This document shows, one piece after another, positions 62,638 to 64,000 of a DNA stretch of 64,000 bases. The DNA lies in assembly GCA_911728455.2 (NCBI GenBank), contig OU452224.1, forward strand, positions 1,488,001 to 1,552,000, written 5' to 3'. The translations under genes and the position numbers were made by a program. Positions within the stretch are counted from its first letter, which is position 1. Every line of letters begins with the position of its first letter. The notes below the pieces were generated by a model. The model saw only the letters and a program-made list of their open reading frames with translations. It was not told the origin of the DNA and made no database searches. The stretch is from Marthasterias glacialis (taxonomy: Eukaryota > Echinodermata > Asteroidea > Forcipulatida > Asteriidae).

Positions 62638-63371
62638 TCAGAATTCGTGGGCTTTATACAAGTCACACAGCAGTCTACTCATAGGCATGGAACCAATGGT
62701 CTGGCGGAAGAATAAGGTCTCGAGAGTGCTTGGTCTGACGGCTCTTAGGGTCGGTAGGAGCAACAGAAGCTTCCCGAAGCGGAAGGGTTGGGTCGGGTGT
62801 CGGAGTGTAATGTATTTGCTGAGGGTCAGTTGCGACTGGTCTTGGAGACTAGCAACGGAGGAGGTCTCATGGACACCAGAGACGTCTGTGTAAAGAACAT
62901 GAACAATTATTGAGGACATGAAATATTTCCCTGTCTGTATCTATTTAAAATACGCCTTTAACGTGTCTGTTCAACGAGCGAATGAATAACACTCTGACCA
63001 CTCACCTGTCTTGAAGACGACGATTCCCTTGAGGCATGCATATTCAGTAGCGTCTACCTCTAACTGTCTCAGCTTTAAAATGATTTCTTCAAGCACTCTT
63101 AGCTCGCTGGAGATTGCTGCAAACTTTTCAGCCGGTGTGTTTTCTGGTTGCATACCTAAAGAAATTGGTGTTACTTGTTATTTTCAGTCTAGAAGGAGAA
63201 ATCGTGTTGTTTCTGACGTTTTTTGGGGAACCATGGATTGGTAAATCTGTATCAAAATTGAATGTAAAATGTACCTGTTGCATTCATTAAAGCTGTAGCG
63301 TCCATTGTCATATGCCACTGTGCTGCACCAAGTATGAAGAGTTCCCTCCACCCTTCCTCTAATAACAGCAA
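62638..63371 (-). CDS. NR2E1: NR2E-class nuclear receptor, last three ligand-binding-domain exons (5' part off window)
   Basis: A nuclear receptor of the tailless/PNR group, transcription factors of neural and eye development that mostly repress. Exons: 63371-63275, 63155-63006, 62885-62638; 495 nt, 164 codons plus stop, all GT-AG and in phase. The first gives EEGWRELFILGAAQWHM, the helix 3-5 signature. The second gives ELRVLEEIILKLRQLEVDAT and EYACLKGIVVFKT. The last gives ASLQDQSQLTLSKYI, PFRFGKLLLLLPTLR, then RPSTLETLFFRQTIGSMPMS and RLLCDLYKAHEF, the helix 10-12 region. RPST-E-FF-TIG-P resembles vertebrate TLX (NR2E1) slightly more than PNR (NR2E3). The neighbourhood (SNX3, AFG1L) also argues for NR2E1. 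The DNA-binding domain lies to the right of the window or in exons I could not see. Confidence 0.85.
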
Positions 63372-64000
63372 CTGTAAAACAAACCAATAACATGACTTAA
63401 CCATCGACCAAAAGTATAACTTTCTGACAAGACCATTAATGGAAAAACACAACATCAATTTTCATTTCCCTCATTAAAAGAAAATATACCGTGGATGGAC
63501 CGTTTTGTGATTATAGAATTAACCGTTCACCAACCCAGCTCAGGTGTTTTTAGGCATCAATTAAAAATAAAGCACGTGTAATTATAGCAACGAATGACCT
63601 ACATGTAATTAGGACTATGTGAAATGGATGTTCTCACGTCTGTTCAACGATGGTGTCCACTGATTTATGTTAGTCTCAGTGTATATTGGTAATTTCTCAC
63701 GGTGGTATTAATTACACAACATATGTCATTAGCTGCAATGACACGTGTAAATGTCCACAGTATAAAAGATCTTATTACCGATGTGTAATTAGTTTGTGTA
63801 CAGGACATTTATTGATAATGGTATCCATTAACTTTCTTGTAAAAGTTTTATGGCGTATACCCATATGTATAAGAACTATCTGACATCAATTGGTTAATCA
63901 TTTTCTGTCCATTTGGGCGAGATTTCCTTGACCGTGGACGATGCTGAAATCTGTTTAAGTAAAAACGTCAAGCCCCGAAACACAATATAAAATCAATTGT
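63372..64000. other. Upstream intron of the nuclear receptor
   Basis: No further exon was recognised in these 629 bp. Phase at 63371 requires another exon upstream, so this is read as intron. Confidence 0.5.

Noticed and set aside
62594-62893. A 99-codon plus-strand frame opposite the last nuclear receptor exon
   Set aside because: Antisense shadow of a well-supported coding exon.

Overview
This is eukaryotic nuclear DNA with split genes, GT-AG introns, AT-rich gene-poor stretches and many short non-autonomous transposons. The protein sequences, the tRNA-headed SINEs and an excess of the palindrome TAGGCCTA suggest a marine invertebrate deuterostome, most likely an echinoderm. The species cannot be named from the sequence. 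I assembled exons by hand from splice sites, codon phase and family similarity. All four complete genes close in frame.

Layout, left to right. 1-3,533 (-): the last five exons of an alpha-type nicotinic acetylcholine receptor subunit, with its 3' end off the window. 3.6-33.4 kb: a gene-poor stretch of about 30 kb. It holds one signal-peptide exon of a cysteine-rich, TNF-receptor-like protein (18,031-18,247, -), several inverted-repeat elements, a MITE with ten GGGTCA half-sites, two identical RFX X-box 14-mers, and a compact promoter-like cluster (CCAAT, CRE, E2F, ETS, NRF1, TATA) near 29.9-30.03 kb. 33,456-36,060 (-): complete CRYL1 (lambda-crystallin / L-gulonate 3-dehydrogenase, 319 aa). 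37,967-42,574 (+): complete PPIL6 (cyclophilin-like, 296 aa) with a near-consensus X-box just upstream. 47,972-51,387 (-): complete SNX3-type sorting nexin (172 aa). 53,961-60,614 (+): complete AFG1L mitochondrial AAA ATPase (503 aa). 62,638-63,371 (-): the last three ligand-binding-domain exons of an NR2E-class nuclear receptor, probably NR2E1/TLX.

The right half is an old linkage block. From memory of the human genome, NR2E1, SNX3 and AFG1L are immediate neighbours on 6q21 and PPIL6 lies in the same band. The window keeps all four, and keeps SNX3 and AFG1L head to head, but places NR2E1 on the other side of AFG1L. The genes do not form one pathway; the grouping is positional.

The most striking structures not explained by genes are a 1,028-bp near-perfect foldback element in SNX3 intron 1 with a 9-bp target duplication and two relatives nearby, and a phase-locked 90-bp minisatellite in AFG1L intron 8 whose unit is four ~22-bp sub-repeats. 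Also notable are a SINE carrying a nested MITE, and a perfect 243-bp tandem duplication in PPIL6 intron 5. I saw no CRISPR array, rRNA, intact tRNA gene or virus-like element.
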